DNA of 64,000 nucleotides from Pullulanibacillus sp. KACC 23026 (GCF_029094525.1 NZ_CP119107.1:2356001-2420000), one strand, 5' to 3'. Counted from the stretch's first letter, positions 54,442 to 63,975 are shown. Program-made: numbers and translations. The notes: generated by a model from the sequence alone, not told the origin.

Positions 54442-54481
54442 AAAGAGACAAAACGAGACAGTTGTCTCGCTTTGTCTCTTT
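54442..54481. promoter_or_regulatory. 19-bp inverted repeat, probable AcoR enhancer site
   Basis: Arms at 54442-54460 and 54463-54481 are complementary at 18 of 19 positions and each contains two GAGACA (or TGTCTC) half-sites. The centre lies about 71 bases upstream of the -24 element. It resembles a terminator, but no gene ends in this divergent region, so an upstream activating sequence is the better reading. Confidence 0.6.
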
Positions 54482-54531
54482 TTTTGCATCTTAATTTTAT
54501 TTAATCATTGAAACTATCCCTTTTTGTTTCT

Positions 54532-54547
54532 TGGCACAGTTCTTGCA
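54532..54547 (+). promoter_or_regulatory. Sigma-54 (-24/-12) promoter of the aco operon
   Basis: TGGCAC (54532-54537), five bases, then TTGCA (54543-54547) fits TGGCAC-N5-TTGCW exactly. It is 41 bases before the acoA start. Confidence 0.92.
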
Positions 54548-54588
54548 TGAATAAAAGTGTATTCACTATTTCTAGGGAGGCTTAATAA

Positions 54589-55581
54589 ATGAGAACGATG
54601 GAAGGTAAAGATGTCATTTTAACAAAGGGAAAAGCTCAGTGGATGTATCAAAAAATGTTGGAAATCCGTCATTTTGAGGATAAGGTTCATGAGTTATTCG
54701 CAAAGGGGATCTTGCCAGGATTTGTTCACTTATATGCTGGGGAAGAAGCCGTTGCTGTTGGTGTATGTTCTCATTTAACCGATAAAGATAGTATTACAAG
54801 CACCCATCGCGGGCACGGACATTGCATTGCCAAAGGCTGTGATTTGAATGGCATGATGGCAGAAATCTATGGGAAAGTTACCGGATTATGTAAAGGAAAA
54901 GGAGGTTCCATGCACATTGCGGATCTCGATAAAGGGATGTTAGGTGCCAATGGAATTGTCGGCGGGGGCTTTCCACTTGCATGCGGTTCTGCCTTGACAG
55001 CTAAAGTAAAAAAGACAAACGATGTAAGCGTTTGTTTCTTTGGGGATGGTGCTCAAAACCATGGGACATTCCATGAAGGAATTAATCTTGCTTCCATTTG
55101 GAATCTACCGGTTATTTTTGTTGCCGAAAATAACGGTTATGCGGAAGCCACTCCATTCTCTTATGCATCCAGCTGTAAATCAATTGTTGATCGAGCGATT
55201 TCTTATAATATACCAGGTATCAAGGTGGATGGAAAAGACATCTTGGCTGTGTACCAAGCAGCAGAAGAGGCTGTCTCGCGGGCACGACGCGGGGATGGCC
55301 CAACTCTAATTGAATGCGTCACATATCGAAATTATGGTCACTTTGAAGGAGATGCCCAAAAATACAAAATAGAAGCAGAAAAATCTGAACATTTGAAGGA
55401 GAAAGATGCGATTCTTCAATTCAGAAATTATTTGCTAAGTGAGCAGCTTTTAGCTGAAAACGACTTAAATGCTTTAGAAAAATCTGTTGAAGAAGCGGTT
55501 AATCAAGCAGTGGAGTTTAGCGAAGAGAGTCCTTATCCAAGTCCTTCTGAATTGTTAACCGATGTATACGTCTCTTATTGA
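54589..55581 (+). CDS. acoA: Acetoin dehydrogenase E1 alpha subunit
   Basis: The 330-residue product is the thiamine-diphosphate E1 alpha subunit of the acetoin dehydrogenase complex, which cleaves acetoin to acetaldehyde and acetyl-CoA. Visible motifs are STHRGHGHCIAKG, KGKGGSMHI, and the ThDP motif GDG...NN (FFGDGAQNHG to VAENNGY). The acoR-type activator and sigma-54 promoter upstream, and acoB, acoC and acoL downstream, separate it from pyruvate dehydrogenase PdhA. GGGAGG precedes the ATG. acoB follows after a 116-base gap. Confidence 0.93.
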   Translation: MRTMEGKDVILTKGKAQWMYQKMLEIRHFEDKVHELFAKGILPGFVHLYAGEEAVAVGVCSHLTDKDSITSTHRGHGHCIAKGCDLNGMMAEIYGKVTGLCKGKGGSMHIADLDKGMLGANGIVGGGFPLACGSALTAKVKKTNDVSVCFFGDGAQNHGTFHEGINLASIWNLPVIFVAENNGYAEATPFSYASSCKSIVDRAISYNIPGIKVDGKDILAVYQAAEEAVSRARRGDGPTLIECVTYRNYGHFEGDAQKYKIEAEKSEHLKEKDAILQFRNYLLSEQLLAENDLNALEKSVEEAVNQAVEFSEESPYPSPSELLTDVYVSY

Positions 55582-55697
55582 ACTTTTATGAGAGCTCGAT
55601 AAATAGGGAACCAAAATAACAACTTAGATCACCGGCTGAATCCATCAAAATTTAGAAGTTTAATTCGGAGTGACTAATTAAAAGGAGGAATTAAATT

Positions 55698-56726
55698 ATG
55701 GCAAGAAAATTAAGCATGTCAGCTGCGGTTAATGAGGCTATGAAACTTGCAATGCGTAAAGATGATAATGTCATTTTATTAGGTGAAGACGTTGCCGGCG
55801 GGGCTGAAGTTGACCACTTACAGGACGAAGATGCATGGGGTGGTGTACTCGGAGTCACAAAAGGGCTCGTGCAAGAATTTGGTCGAGAGCGAATTTTAGA
55901 CACCCCAATTACAGAAGCAGGTTACATGGGCGCTGCAATGGCAGCTGCATCAACTGGCCTGAGGCCAATCGCTGAGTTAATGTTTAACGACTTTATTGGT
56001 AGTTGTTTAGATGAAGTATTAAATCAGGGAGCAAAGTTCCGCTATATGTTTGGGGGAAAGGCACAGGTTCCAGTTACAATCCGAACCATGCATGGTGCTG
56101 GATTCAGAGCGGCTGCGCAGCACTCACAAAGTTTATATGCTTTGTTTACTGCGATTCCAGGCGTGAAAGTGGTTGTCCCAAGCACACCTTATGAAGCAAA
56201 AGGACTATTACTTGCGGCAATCGAAGATAACGATCCTGTCATCTTTTTTGAAGATAAAACCCTTTACAATATGTCAGGTGAGGTTCCTGAAGGCTATTAC
56301 ACGTTACCAATTGGTAAAGCAGATATCAAGCGAGAAGGCTGCCATGTGACCATTGTAGCAGTCGGCAAGATGGTGAATACCGCACTGGAAGCGGCTGAAC
56401 AGCTTTCAATTAAAGGAATTGAAGTGGAAGTTGTTGACCCCCGCAGCTTATCACCATTGGATGAAGAAACCATATTATCGTCTGTTGCAAAAACGAACCG
56501 ACTAATCGTGATTGATGAAGCAAATCCAAGATGCAGTATTGCTACTGATATCGCAGCACTCGTTGCAGATAAGGGATTCGATACACTTGATGCTCCAATT
56601 AAACGGATTACAGCCCCCCACACGCCTGTACCGTTCTCACCGTCACTTGAGGATCTTTATCTGCCTAAAGCAGAAACGGTGGTCAAAGTGATAAGAGAAC
56701 TATTAGGTGAATCTTTGGAAGTCTAA
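55698..56726 (+). CDS. acoB: Acetoin dehydrogenase E1 beta subunit
   Basis: The 342-residue product is the transketolase-like beta subunit of E1. Typical stretches are VILLGEDVAGGAEV, RILDTPITEAGYMGAAMAAA, IRTMHGAGFRAAAQHSQSL and VEVVDPRSLSPLDEETI. It pairs with AcoA to form the active site. AAAGGAGGAA lies just before the ATG. acoC follows 26 bases after the stop. Confidence 0.94.
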   Translation: MARKLSMSAAVNEAMKLAMRKDDNVILLGEDVAGGAEVDHLQDEDAWGGVLGVTKGLVQEFGRERILDTPITEAGYMGAAMAAASTGLRPIAELMFNDFIGSCLDEVLNQGAKFRYMFGGKAQVPVTIRTMHGAGFRAAAQHSQSLYALFTAIPGVKVVVPSTPYEAKGLLLAAIEDNDPVIFFEDKTLYNMSGEVPEGYYTLPIGKADIKREGCHVTIVAVGKMVNTALEAAEQLSIKGIEVEVVDPRSLSPLDEETILSSVAKTNRLIVIDEANPRCSIATDIAALVADKGFDTLDAPIKRITAPHTPVPFSPSLEDLYLPKAETVVKVIRELLGESLEV

Positions 56727-56752
56727 GCAGGGAGAAGGAAGGAGAGTTAGAC

Positions 56753-57985
56753 ATGTCAGTAGAAGTTGTTATGCCGAAATTGGGGATGGCCATGAAAGAA
56801 GGCACTGTGTCGATATGGAATAAGGAAGTCGGAGACCCTGTTGAAAAGGGTGAAGCGATTGCGAGTGTTAACTCAGAGAAAATTGAAATGGACATAGAAT
56901 CACCTGCAGAAGGTACAGTGTTAAAAATTACTGTTCCAGAAGGAGAGGGGGTTCCTCCAGGGACTGTAATTTGTTATATCGGAGCTCCAGGTGAAGAAGT
57001 CGCTTCGGCGAATGCAGTAGAAAAAATACAAAGGCAAAAAGCAGATAATGTTGCACCTGAAAACGAAAAAAAGGAACCTGTCTCTTCAGTAAAAACGGCT
57101 CGGGACCGCGTGAAGATTTCGCCAGTCGCAAGGAAAATGGCGGAAGCAGCCAACGTTGATATTGAAACTATTAAGGGAACGGGGCCAGGAGGAAGAATAA
57201 CGAAGGAGGATGTACAGGAAGCCATAAAGAATTTGGACGCTCATCAAGATGAACTGAAAAAGGATAAGAGCGAGATTCCTGTGAATGCAATAGAAGAGAT
57301 CGAGCAAATCCCGGTCAGCGGGATACGAAAAGTGATTGCAGGACGCATGTATGACAGTTTGCGAAAAACAGCACAGCTAACGATTAACATGAAATCGGAC
57401 GTGACGGATTTAATCGCTTTACAAAAGCAAATGGCCCAATCTGTTCAAAATCGTTATGAAAATAAATTAACGGTGACCGATTTCATTGCACGAGCCGTTG
57501 TCCTTTCACTTCAGAAGCATGGGCAGATGAATAGTGCGTATATTAACGATAAAATTCTTTTGTATAAAAACGTTCATCTTGGAATGGCTGTTGCGCTTGA
57601 AAAAGGGTTAGTGGTTCCGGTCATCCGAGATGCTGATCGTTGTTCACTAATTGATTTGTCGCGAAGCATTAAGACCCTGGCTCAAAAAGCAAGACAAGGA
57701 CTGCTTACAATTGAGGAAATGCAGGGTTCCACATTTACGATTAGTAATCTCGGCGGTTACGGTGTTGAGCATTTTACCCCAGTTTTAAATCCGCCTGAAA
57801 CAGGAATTCTTGGTGTTGGAGCCGTTTCTGACACCCCAACTTTTAATGGGGATAAGTTAGAAAGAAGAAGTATTCTGCCGCTTAGTTTGACTTTTGACCA
57901 CCGTGTATTAGATGGAGCTCCAGCTGCAGCATTTTTACAAACGGTAAAACAATATTTGGAAGAGCCAATAACTATGCTTTTATAG
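56753..57985 (+). CDS. acoC: Acetoin dehydrogenase E2 (dihydrolipoamide acetyltransferase)
   Basis: The 410-residue product has one lipoyl domain (lipoyl Lys43 in NSEKIEMDI), a peripheral-subunit-binding domain (about 120-157, VKISPVARKMAEAANVDI), and the catalytic acyltransferase domain ending in the active-site motif FDHRVLDGAPAA. It transfers the acetyl group to CoA and forms the core of the complex. A charged linker joins the domains. GAAGGAGAG precedes the ATG; acoL follows 15 bases after the stop. Confidence 0.94.
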   Translation: MSVEVVMPKLGMAMKEGTVSIWNKEVGDPVEKGEAIASVNSEKIEMDIESPAEGTVLKITVPEGEGVPPGTVICYIGAPGEEVASANAVEKIQRQKADNVAPENEKKEPVSSVKTARDRVKISPVARKMAEAANVDIETIKGTGPGGRITKEDVQEAIKNLDAHQDELKKDKSEIPVNAIEEIEQIPVSGIRKVIAGRMYDSLRKTAQLTINMKSDVTDLIALQKQMAQSVQNRYENKLTVTDFIARAVVLSLQKHGQMNSAYINDKILLYKNVHLGMAVALEKGLVVPVIRDADRCSLIDLSRSIKTLAQKARQGLLTIEEMQGSTFTISNLGGYGVEHFTPVLNPPETGILGVGAVSDTPTFNGDKLERRSILPLSLTFDHRVLDGAPAAAFLQTVKQYLEEPITMLL

Positions 57986-58000
57986 AAAGAAGGGAACACA

Positions 58001-59380
58001 TTGGCAACGATCGCAATTATAGGTGGTGGTCCTGCTGGGTATGTGGCTGCAATTACTGCAGCCCAGCAGGGACATAATGTAACACTTATTGACCAAAGGC
58101 AGCTTGGAGGCACATGTTTAAATGAAGGATGTATGCCAACGAAATCTCTTTTAGAAAGTGTTGGAGTGTATAGTAGGCTGCAACATGCCGGAGAATTTGG
58201 GATTCGTCTCCGATCCGATCAACTTGAAATTGATTGGAATACCGTCCATGAACGTAAAAACAAGATTGTGTCCAGACTGGTTCAAGGAATTCAATATTTA
58301 ATGAAGAAAAATAAAGTGAAAGTAATAAAGGGAAAGGCAATATTTCAAACAAGCTGTAGTTTACGGATTGAAAATAATGGGTTGAAAGACGAAATCACCG
58401 CAGACAAGATCATTATTGCTGCAGGCTCTGAACCCATCCAACTGCCATTTGCTCCATTTGACGGTGATTGGATTGTTCATAGTGGTCAAGTCATGTCACT
58501 TCAGTCAATCCCTTCCTCTCTTCTCATTATAGGCGGAGGTGTCATCGGCTGCGAGTTTGCTAGTATTTACTGTAAGTTGGGGACAAAAGTGACCATTGTA
58601 GAGATGGCTGAGCAACTGCTTCCAGGAGAAGATAAAGATGTAGCCGACATCTTACATAAGCAGCTTGAGAACGATGGTGTATCTATTTATCTTTCCACCA
58701 GACTAATAGATTTAAATAAAGATCAGAAGAAGGCGATATTTGAAAGCGATAAAGGTCTCCATGAGGTTCAATCAGATTTGGTTCTTATTTCGATTGGACG
58801 AAAGCCAAAAGTGACTAACTTGGGTCTTGAGAACATCGGAATGGATGTTTCTAAACAAGGAATTCAGGTCAATGAGCAGATGCAAACGAATATTCCCAAT
58901 ATCTATGCATGTGGGGATGTAATCGGTGGTACTCAGCTTGCCCATGTTGCTTTCCATGAAGGTAAAGTGGCTGCTTTGAACTCCTGTGGGATGGATACAA
59001 AAGTAAATTATCGAGCTGTCCCACGATGTATTTATACTTCACCTGAAATTGCCAGCGTAGGTTTAACAGAAAAGCAAGCGAAAGACCAATATGGTGACGT
59101 AAGGGTTGGAGAATTTCCATTTTCCGCAAACGGAAAGGCTTTAATTGCCAATGAGGAGATCGGAAAAGTAAAGGTGTTGATTGAACCAGAGTTTGGAGAA
59201 ATTGTTGGCGTCTCGATTGTCGGGCCCCATGCCACCGAATTGATAGGACAAGGAAGCCTTATGCTTCACTCTGAATTAACAACGGACAGTATGGAACATT
59301 ATATTGCTGCCCATCCAAGTCTATCTGAGGCAATCTATGAAGCATTGCATAGTACAATTGGAAATGCTGTTCATGTTTAA
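58001..59380 (+). CDS. acoL: Dihydrolipoamide dehydrogenase (E3) of the acetoin complex
   Basis: The 459-residue flavoprotein reoxidises the lipoyl group of AcoC with NAD. It has the FAD motif IIGGGPAGYVAA, the redox disulfide Cys39-Cys44 in GGTCLNEGCMPTKS, the NAD motif IIGGGVIGCEFAS, YACGDVIGG and the C-terminal AAHPSLSEAI with the His-Glu pair. The start is TTG 58001 behind AAGAAGGG. It is the last gene of the acoABCL operon; no strong terminator follows. Confidence 0.94.
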   Translation: MATIAIIGGGPAGYVAAITAAQQGHNVTLIDQRQLGGTCLNEGCMPTKSLLESVGVYSRLQHAGEFGIRLRSDQLEIDWNTVHERKNKIVSRLVQGIQYLMKKNKVKVIKGKAIFQTSCSLRIENNGLKDEITADKIIIAAGSEPIQLPFAPFDGDWIVHSGQVMSLQSIPSSLLIIGGGVIGCEFASIYCKLGTKVTIVEMAEQLLPGEDKDVADILHKQLENDGVSIYLSTRLIDLNKDQKKAIFESDKGLHEVQSDLVLISIGRKPKVTNLGLENIGMDVSKQGIQVNEQMQTNIPNIYACGDVIGGTQLAHVAFHEGKVAALNSCGMDTKVNYRAVPRCIYTSPEIASVGLTEKQAKDQYGDVRVGEFPFSANGKALIANEEIGKVKVLIEPEFGEIVGVSIVGPHATELIGQGSLMLHSELTTDSMEHYIAAHPSLSEAIYEALHSTIGNAVHV

Positions 59381-59653
59381 ATTAAGATTTCGACAAAAAT
59401 TAATTTGATTTCTTTTTGGGGTGATGTTTTTTTAAATCAATTGTTAAAATAGCATTGAACATTAGAGCGGTTAGAGGAATAAGGCGGACGTCTAGGCCGA
59501 GGTGTTTTAAATATAGTTGTAAATGATTACGCAAAGTAACAAAAATGATTGTAACCTCGATAGATTTTGTTAACGTCTTTCTAGTATTCATGGTGTTACT
59601 TTCTCAAAAAACTAGCAATGACATGATTTAAATACACATAAGGAGAGAAGTAC

Positions 59654-60703
59654 ATGAAAGCATTAAGATGGCATGGAGTAAAAGATTTACGACTAGATAT
59701 CATCGCAGAACCGTCTGCTGAAAAAGATAGAGTAAAAATAAAAGTAGAATGGTGCGGGATTTGTGGAAGTGATTTACATGAATATACTGCTGGACCGATC
59801 TTTATTCCAACTGAAACAGCACATCCCTTAAGTGGAGACAAAGCCCCTATTGTCTTGGGGCATGAGTTCTCTGGACGAGTGGTTGAAATTGGTGAAGAAG
59901 TTATGAGTGTTAAGGTTGGGGATCGTGTGGTTGTTGAGCCTATTTATGCATGTGGGAAATGTTCAGCTTGTAAACAAGGGGCATATAATCTTTGTGACAA
60001 AATGGGCTTTTATGGGCTTGCTGGAGGAGGCGGTGGCTTCTCAGAATATGCATCCATTCCAGAAGTAATGCTTCATAAGATCCCAGAAACGGTGTCCTAT
60101 GAGCAAGGGGCACTTGTTGAACCATCAGCAGTGGCTCTTCATGCAGTACGACAAAGCAAAATGAAAGTGGGGGATAAAGCTGCAGTTTTTGGAACAGGGC
60201 CTATCGGACTCTTAGTGATTGAAGCATTAAAAGCATCAGGTGCATCTGAAATTTATGCAGTTGAGTTATCAGAACAACGGAGGGAAAAAGCAGAAGAACT
60301 TGGTGCAATTGGCATTGATCCAGGCCAAGTAGATCCTGTCGAACAAATTCTTAAATTAACAAATGGAGGGGCAGTGGTTTCTTATGAAGTTACTGGTGTT
60401 CCTAGCGTTCTAACTCAAGCAATTAACTCCACCATGATTGGTGGAGAAACGATGATTATAAGTATTTTTGAAAAAGAAGCCTCTATTCATCCTCAAAATA
60501 TTGTCTTAAAGGAACGTACGATTAAGGGAATTATTGGATACCGTAATGTTTTCCCAGCTGTTATTAGTTTAATGGCACTAGGTTATTTCCCTGCTGATAA
60601 ATTAGTGACTAAACGAATTAAACTTGATGACGTTATCGAAGAAGGGTTCAAGGCTTTATTAAAAGAAAGAAATCAAGTGAAAATTTTAGTCAAAGCCGAC
60701 TAG
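59654..60703 (+). CDS. bdhA: 2,3-butanediol dehydrogenase (zinc MDR family)
   Basis: The 349-residue product is a zinc-dependent medium-chain dehydrogenase. The catalytic zinc ligands are Cys37, His70 and Glu71, and the structural zinc cysteines are 100, 103, 106 and 114. The GTGPIGLLVIEALKA motif binds NAD. The insert PIFIPTETAHPLSGDKAP is typical of R,R-butanediol (acetoin) dehydrogenases. It links 2,3-butanediol to the acetoin dehydrogenase operon just upstream. Its own AAGGAGAG site and a 273-base gap suggest separate control. A terminator follows at 60741. Confidence 0.9.
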   Translation: MKALRWHGVKDLRLDIIAEPSAEKDRVKIKVEWCGICGSDLHEYTAGPIFIPTETAHPLSGDKAPIVLGHEFSGRVVEIGEEVMSVKVGDRVVVEPIYACGKCSACKQGAYNLCDKMGFYGLAGGGGGFSEYASIPEVMLHKIPETVSYEQGALVEPSAVALHAVRQSKMKVGDKAAVFGTGPIGLLVIEALKASGASEIYAVELSEQRREKAEELGAIGIDPGQVDPVEQILKLTNGGAVVSYEVTGVPSVLTQAINSTMIGGETMIISIFEKEASIHPQNIVLKERTIKGIIGYRNVFPAVISLMALGYFPADKLVTKRIKLDDVIEEGFKALLKERNQVKILVKAD

Positions 60704-60740
60704 ATTAAAAAGGCTGGGACAGAAGTCGTTTACGAATAGT

Positions 60741-60787
60741 AAAAACCGAACTTATTCACACATTTTAACGTGATGGGTTCGGTTTTT
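60741..60787 (+). terminator. Rho-independent terminator of bdhA
   Basis: AAAAACCGAAC (60741-60751) pairs with GTTCGGTTTTT (60777-60787) across a 25-base loop. The preceding GGCTGGGACAGAAGTC is a common intergenic motif in Firmicutes. Confidence 0.75.
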
Positions 60788-60820
60788 CATTTATAAGTTA
60801 AGTCCTTTATGAAACGCTAG

Positions 60821-60926
60821 TCAAAATACGTCGCTTTCCGTGGGCACGGCCACAGTCTCCACAGCAAAGAAAATGCTTGCAGAGTCTTCGGACACGTGCT
60901 GTTCCGCAGGAGTCTCCGTATTTTGA
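60821..60926. repeat. 106-bp hairpin repeat of the GCTTTCCGYGGGC type
   Basis: The ends TCAAAATACG (60821-60830) and CGTATTTTGA (60917-60926) are perfect inverted repeats. Inside are CGCTTTCCGTGGGCACGG and, near the right end, TTCCGCAGGAGTCTCCG. A fragment of a second copy is at 3848-3878. It resembles a nonautonomous or REP-like element. Confidence 0.65.
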
Positions 60927-61425
60927 GTGCGCTTCCTATTTGTTTCTGTACTTATAAAAATTTACTGTTCGGAATTTAACTCAGTTATTTTCGTTTGGTT
61001 CCGGCCACGTTTTTTAAGTGCGCCCAGTATGTGCGTTAAGGTCTCGAACAGTAAAGGCAGAAATAACTATAGCCTAAAGAAGGTTGTCCTTGATGACTCT
61101 ATATTTAAGTAAGCAGGTGGGAAATCTTTGGTCTGAGGAGCACTAACTTCTATTAGACGAACTATAACTGGAGGAGTCTGTCAAATTTGCCAAATCAGAA
61201 ATATATTTCCTTCAAGCATAAATAAAGCTGATATGAAAGGAACTATTTTTTCTTCAATTATATAAATGTGACTATTAATTAAAGGAGTTATGAAAAGAAG
61301 AAAATTTAATGGAGTAACGTCAGTAAAAAGTCTGGGAGTAAAATCTTAACGGGTTTACTTGTGAGGTGCAAAACTCTAATTATCACCTTAATTCACAGAA
61401 AGAAAAGACTAGTAAACGTCAAAAC

Positions 61426-61455
61426 AACCGAATCTTTTGAGATTCGGTTTGATTA
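61426..61455 (+). terminator. Hairpin with short T tail, orphan
   Basis: AACCGAATCT (61426-61435) and AGATTCGGTT (61440-61449) form a perfect stem with a four-base loop. No gene precedes it, so its meaning is unclear. Confidence 0.45.
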
Positions 61456-61505
61456 TTTTCATAAAAGGCAATCGATTACCTATTTGATTAAATGGCTAAG
61501 GTAGA

Positions 61506-61705
61506 GATTTCTAAATAAGCGGAGAAATTCCGCTTATTTAGAAATCAACATTGAAAATAGCTAAAATAGACGGAGAAATTCCGACTATTGACTCAAAAAA
61601 CATGAAAATGGGTCATTTCTTTTTGTTTAAACGGAAAAACTCCGCTTATTTACGACGAACTGAACGCTACTTTGGTTGATAACGGAAAAATTTCCGCTTA
61701 TATCA
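61506..61705. repeat. Multi-hairpin intergenic repeat, copy 2 (well preserved)
   Basis: It opens with a perfect 18-bp stem, GATTTCTAAATAAGCGGA (61506-61523) and its complement (61529-61546), around GAAAT. A second palindrome ATAGACGGA/TCCGACTAT is at 61566-61588. Third and fourth modules, each with CGGAAAAA followed by TCCGCTTAT, lie at about 61627-61652 and 61678-61703. The order and spacing match the degenerate copy at 5490-5690. Confidence 0.85.
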
Positions 61706-62591
61706 ACGATCACAGGTTACTCTAAGATTTCTTGTTCAGTCCTTTTTTACCTTAAGAACCATTTTTTCACAAAGTCTTCGATAATTTAACTTCTATTTTA
61801 ACATATATATCCAAATGACTTGGTAATCCCCCTACCTTTCACTTGCTCAATCACCGGTTAATTCACACACCGCCAATAATTATTTCCACCCATGTAAATT
61901 AAACTGTGATTTGATAGGTGATTTTCGGATGAAATGGTTAATAACCATTGATATTACAATAAACGTCGCACGGTGAATGACTAGGTAAAAACCCGTGCGA
62001 TTTACCTTGATAGTTAATTGTTTGCACCTCTGAAGTGAACCTGTTAGTAAAATCTAAGTTTTCTTTAGTAAGGATATTTTTAAATATATGGTCCCACATC
62101 TTTTCTGGACTACAAATTGAGCAGGCCATGGGATAACGAAGAGCTCCGATTATAAATCTGTCGATGGCTGGGGAAGGTTAAATCCTAGTTTAGTGAGCAA
62201 TAATTGTATTGGTGCTAAGACTTGCTAAAAGAACTGGGACAGGTACCAAGCACTTTTAATTAAAGCAAAAGGACATTTAATAAATTGTTATTAAGAGTTA
62301 TATTAACCGAAAATAAACGAGGTTCGGAACACATGTGTGAAAACAATATTGTTTTAAATATAAAATAATTATAAAAGACTTGAAAATGATAATATTTAAT
62401 GAAAAAGAGAAAAAACAGTTATGACGCTATGGTGGATAAGATAATAATCCTAATAACTTAGCTTTTCTTTAAGAATTCATTTTACTTAGACCCCTATACG
62501 AAAAACATCCCGACGTATACAACAAACTTATTAAAGACTATGGAAAAAGTTGGTTTATTGTGGTAAAATTCACTCAATTAGGGGGAGAATC

Positions 62592-63794
62592 ATGAATAGA
62601 AGAACTGGGGACTTAAAATTTATGCAGGAAATTAATAGATCCATTGTCTTTGATTTTATTAGGAAGCATGGACCTATTTCTCGAATTGAGATTGCTAAGT
62701 CAAATAATCTTAGCCCAACAACCGTCACGTCTGCTGTAAATGAACTGATTAAAAATGGGTTTGTTGAAGAGGGGGAGACAGGAGTTTCAAATGGAGGAAG
62801 GAGACCTGTTTTGCTGAAGTTTTCTCCTAATAAACGAACCATTATAGGGGTTTCCATAAGGAATACCATGATTGAAATTGGTGAATTAAATTTGGAGCCC
62901 AAAGTTTTGCAGGTGATTTCTTATCCTGTTGATAATTTAATTGGTGAGGATTTTATTAGTTATCTTCTGGAATGTCTTGAATATTTTTTATCTGAAATTT
63001 CAGATCTTCATAAATGTATCGGGATTTCGATTGTGGCACCCGGAATTGTGGATTATAAAAATGGGATTTTAAGGTATAACTCAGCCTTAGAATTAATTGA
63101 AATTCCTTTACGAGATATGGTGGAGAATCGCTTTAAAATAAAAACACATCTGGAAAATGATACAAATTCGATTGCACTTGCGGAAAAAGAGCTAGGAGAA
63201 ATAGATGAATATAAGGATTTATTTTACATCATGGTAGGAGATGGCTTAGGCGCAGGTGTCGTGATTAACAATTCAATCTATCGTGGAAACCAAGGCGGGG
63301 CGGGGGAATTTGGACATTTTATTGTGGAAAGAGGAGGGATCCTTTGCGATTGTGGAAGTAGAGGGTGCTTAGGGAATTACGTGGGGTGGCCCTATATATA
63401 TTCGCGAATCATTTCTGCAATATCTCGAAAGAAGAAAACGCAGTTAGCCAAAATGGCGAAGGGGGATCTTAATAAAATTACATTAGATAAGTTCTTTAAA
63501 GCTGTGGATGAAGGAGATGTACTTGCAGTTAATATTCTTGATGATGTTGTAGATTACTTATCAACGGGAATAATTAATATTGTGAACTTGCTTAATCCTG
63601 AAATTATCATAATAGGTGGAGTACTTGGTGCAAGTGATACACTTGTTGCTAAATTAAGAGACAGAGTCATTTCACAAGGGTTGTCAACAAATACACATGA
63701 CTTGGACATTCGAAGTACGGCTTTAGGTAAAGACTTTATGTTGTGCGCAGCAGCTAATCTCGTGTTACATGAATCCCATCATATAGAACTCTAA
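62592..63794 (+). CDS. ROK-family (NagC/XylR-type) transcriptional repressor
   Basis: The 400-residue product has an N-terminal winged helix (PISRIEIAKSNNLSPTTVTSAVNELIKNGFV), the XylR-type GGRRP after it, and a ROK sugar-kinase-like domain with the DTNSIA segment, MVGDGLGAGVVI, the zinc-binding CDCGSRGCLGNY and IIIGGVLG. The usual Glu after GCL is replaced by Gly, so kinase activity is unlikely and a sugar-responsive repressor role is probable. ATG 62592 is chosen because AGGGGGAG lies nine bases upstream; the longer frame from 62550 has none. Its target is probably the gene beyond the right edge, which has a cre site. Confidence 0.88.
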   Translation: MNRRTGDLKFMQEINRSIVFDFIRKHGPISRIEIAKSNNLSPTTVTSAVNELIKNGFVEEGETGVSNGGRRPVLLKFSPNKRTIIGVSIRNTMIEIGELNLEPKVLQVISYPVDNLIGEDFISYLLECLEYFLSEISDLHKCIGISIVAPGIVDYKNGILRYNSALELIEIPLRDMVENRFKIKTHLENDTNSIALAEKELGEIDEYKDLFYIMVGDGLGAGVVINNSIYRGNQGGAGEFGHFIVERGGILCDCGSRGCLGNYVGWPYIYSRIISAISRKKKTQLAKMAKGDLNKITLDKFFKAVDEGDVLAVNILDDVVDYLSTGIINIVNLLNPEIIIIGGVLGASDTLVAKLRDRVISQGLSTNTHDLDIRSTALGKDFMLCAAANLVLHESHHIEL

Positions 63795-63960
63795 AAGAAA
63801 TTTTAAGAAAATAGATATAAGAGGGGGTGTTAAGAGCTGGAGTTTTTTTGATTTTGTTATAATTTAAAAAATTATAAATTCTCATTGAATTATTAGTTTG
63901 TTTGTTTTAATATGTAAATACAATCACATATTAATTCCGATGGAAAAAGTAAGTAGTTTA

Positions 63961-63975
63961 TTGTAAGCGTTAACT
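63961..63975 (+). promoter_or_regulatory. cre site at the right edge
   Basis: TTGTAAGCGTTAACT matches WTGNAANCGNWNNCW at every position. It probably controls a carbohydrate gene that starts beyond the window, next to the ROK regulator. Confidence 0.65.

Larger units (their letters stand above)
60704..62591. other. 1.9-kb noncoding, repeat-rich region
   Basis: No gene is supported. It holds the bdhA terminator within an AGGCTGGGACAGAAGT-type repeat (60710-60787), a 106-bp hairpin repeat (60821-60926), a hairpin AACCGAATCT/AGATTCGGTT (61426-61449), the multi-hairpin repeat copy 2 (61506-61705) and several hundred AT-rich bases. Several short frames occur but lack ribosome binding sites and family signals. 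Confidence 0.7.

Noticed and set aside
54442-54486. Reading the aco-upstream dyad as a terminator
   Set aside because: The stem and T run would suit a terminator, but acoR and acoA diverge here and no transcript needs to end; an enhancer site is more consistent.
59400-59591. 63-codon minus-strand frame between acoL and bdhA
   Set aside because: The start lacks a ribosome binding site and the sequence resembles no family; the region looks like a spacer with a weak hairpin.
60927-62129. Short frames in the noncoding region before the ROK regulator
   Set aside because: They lack ribosome binding sites and family signals, and one begins inside the flank of a repeat.
62220-62262. GGGACAGGTACCAAGCAC tract as a REP element
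   Set aside because: It recalls REP-type repeats, but no second copy or paired hairpin was found in the window.
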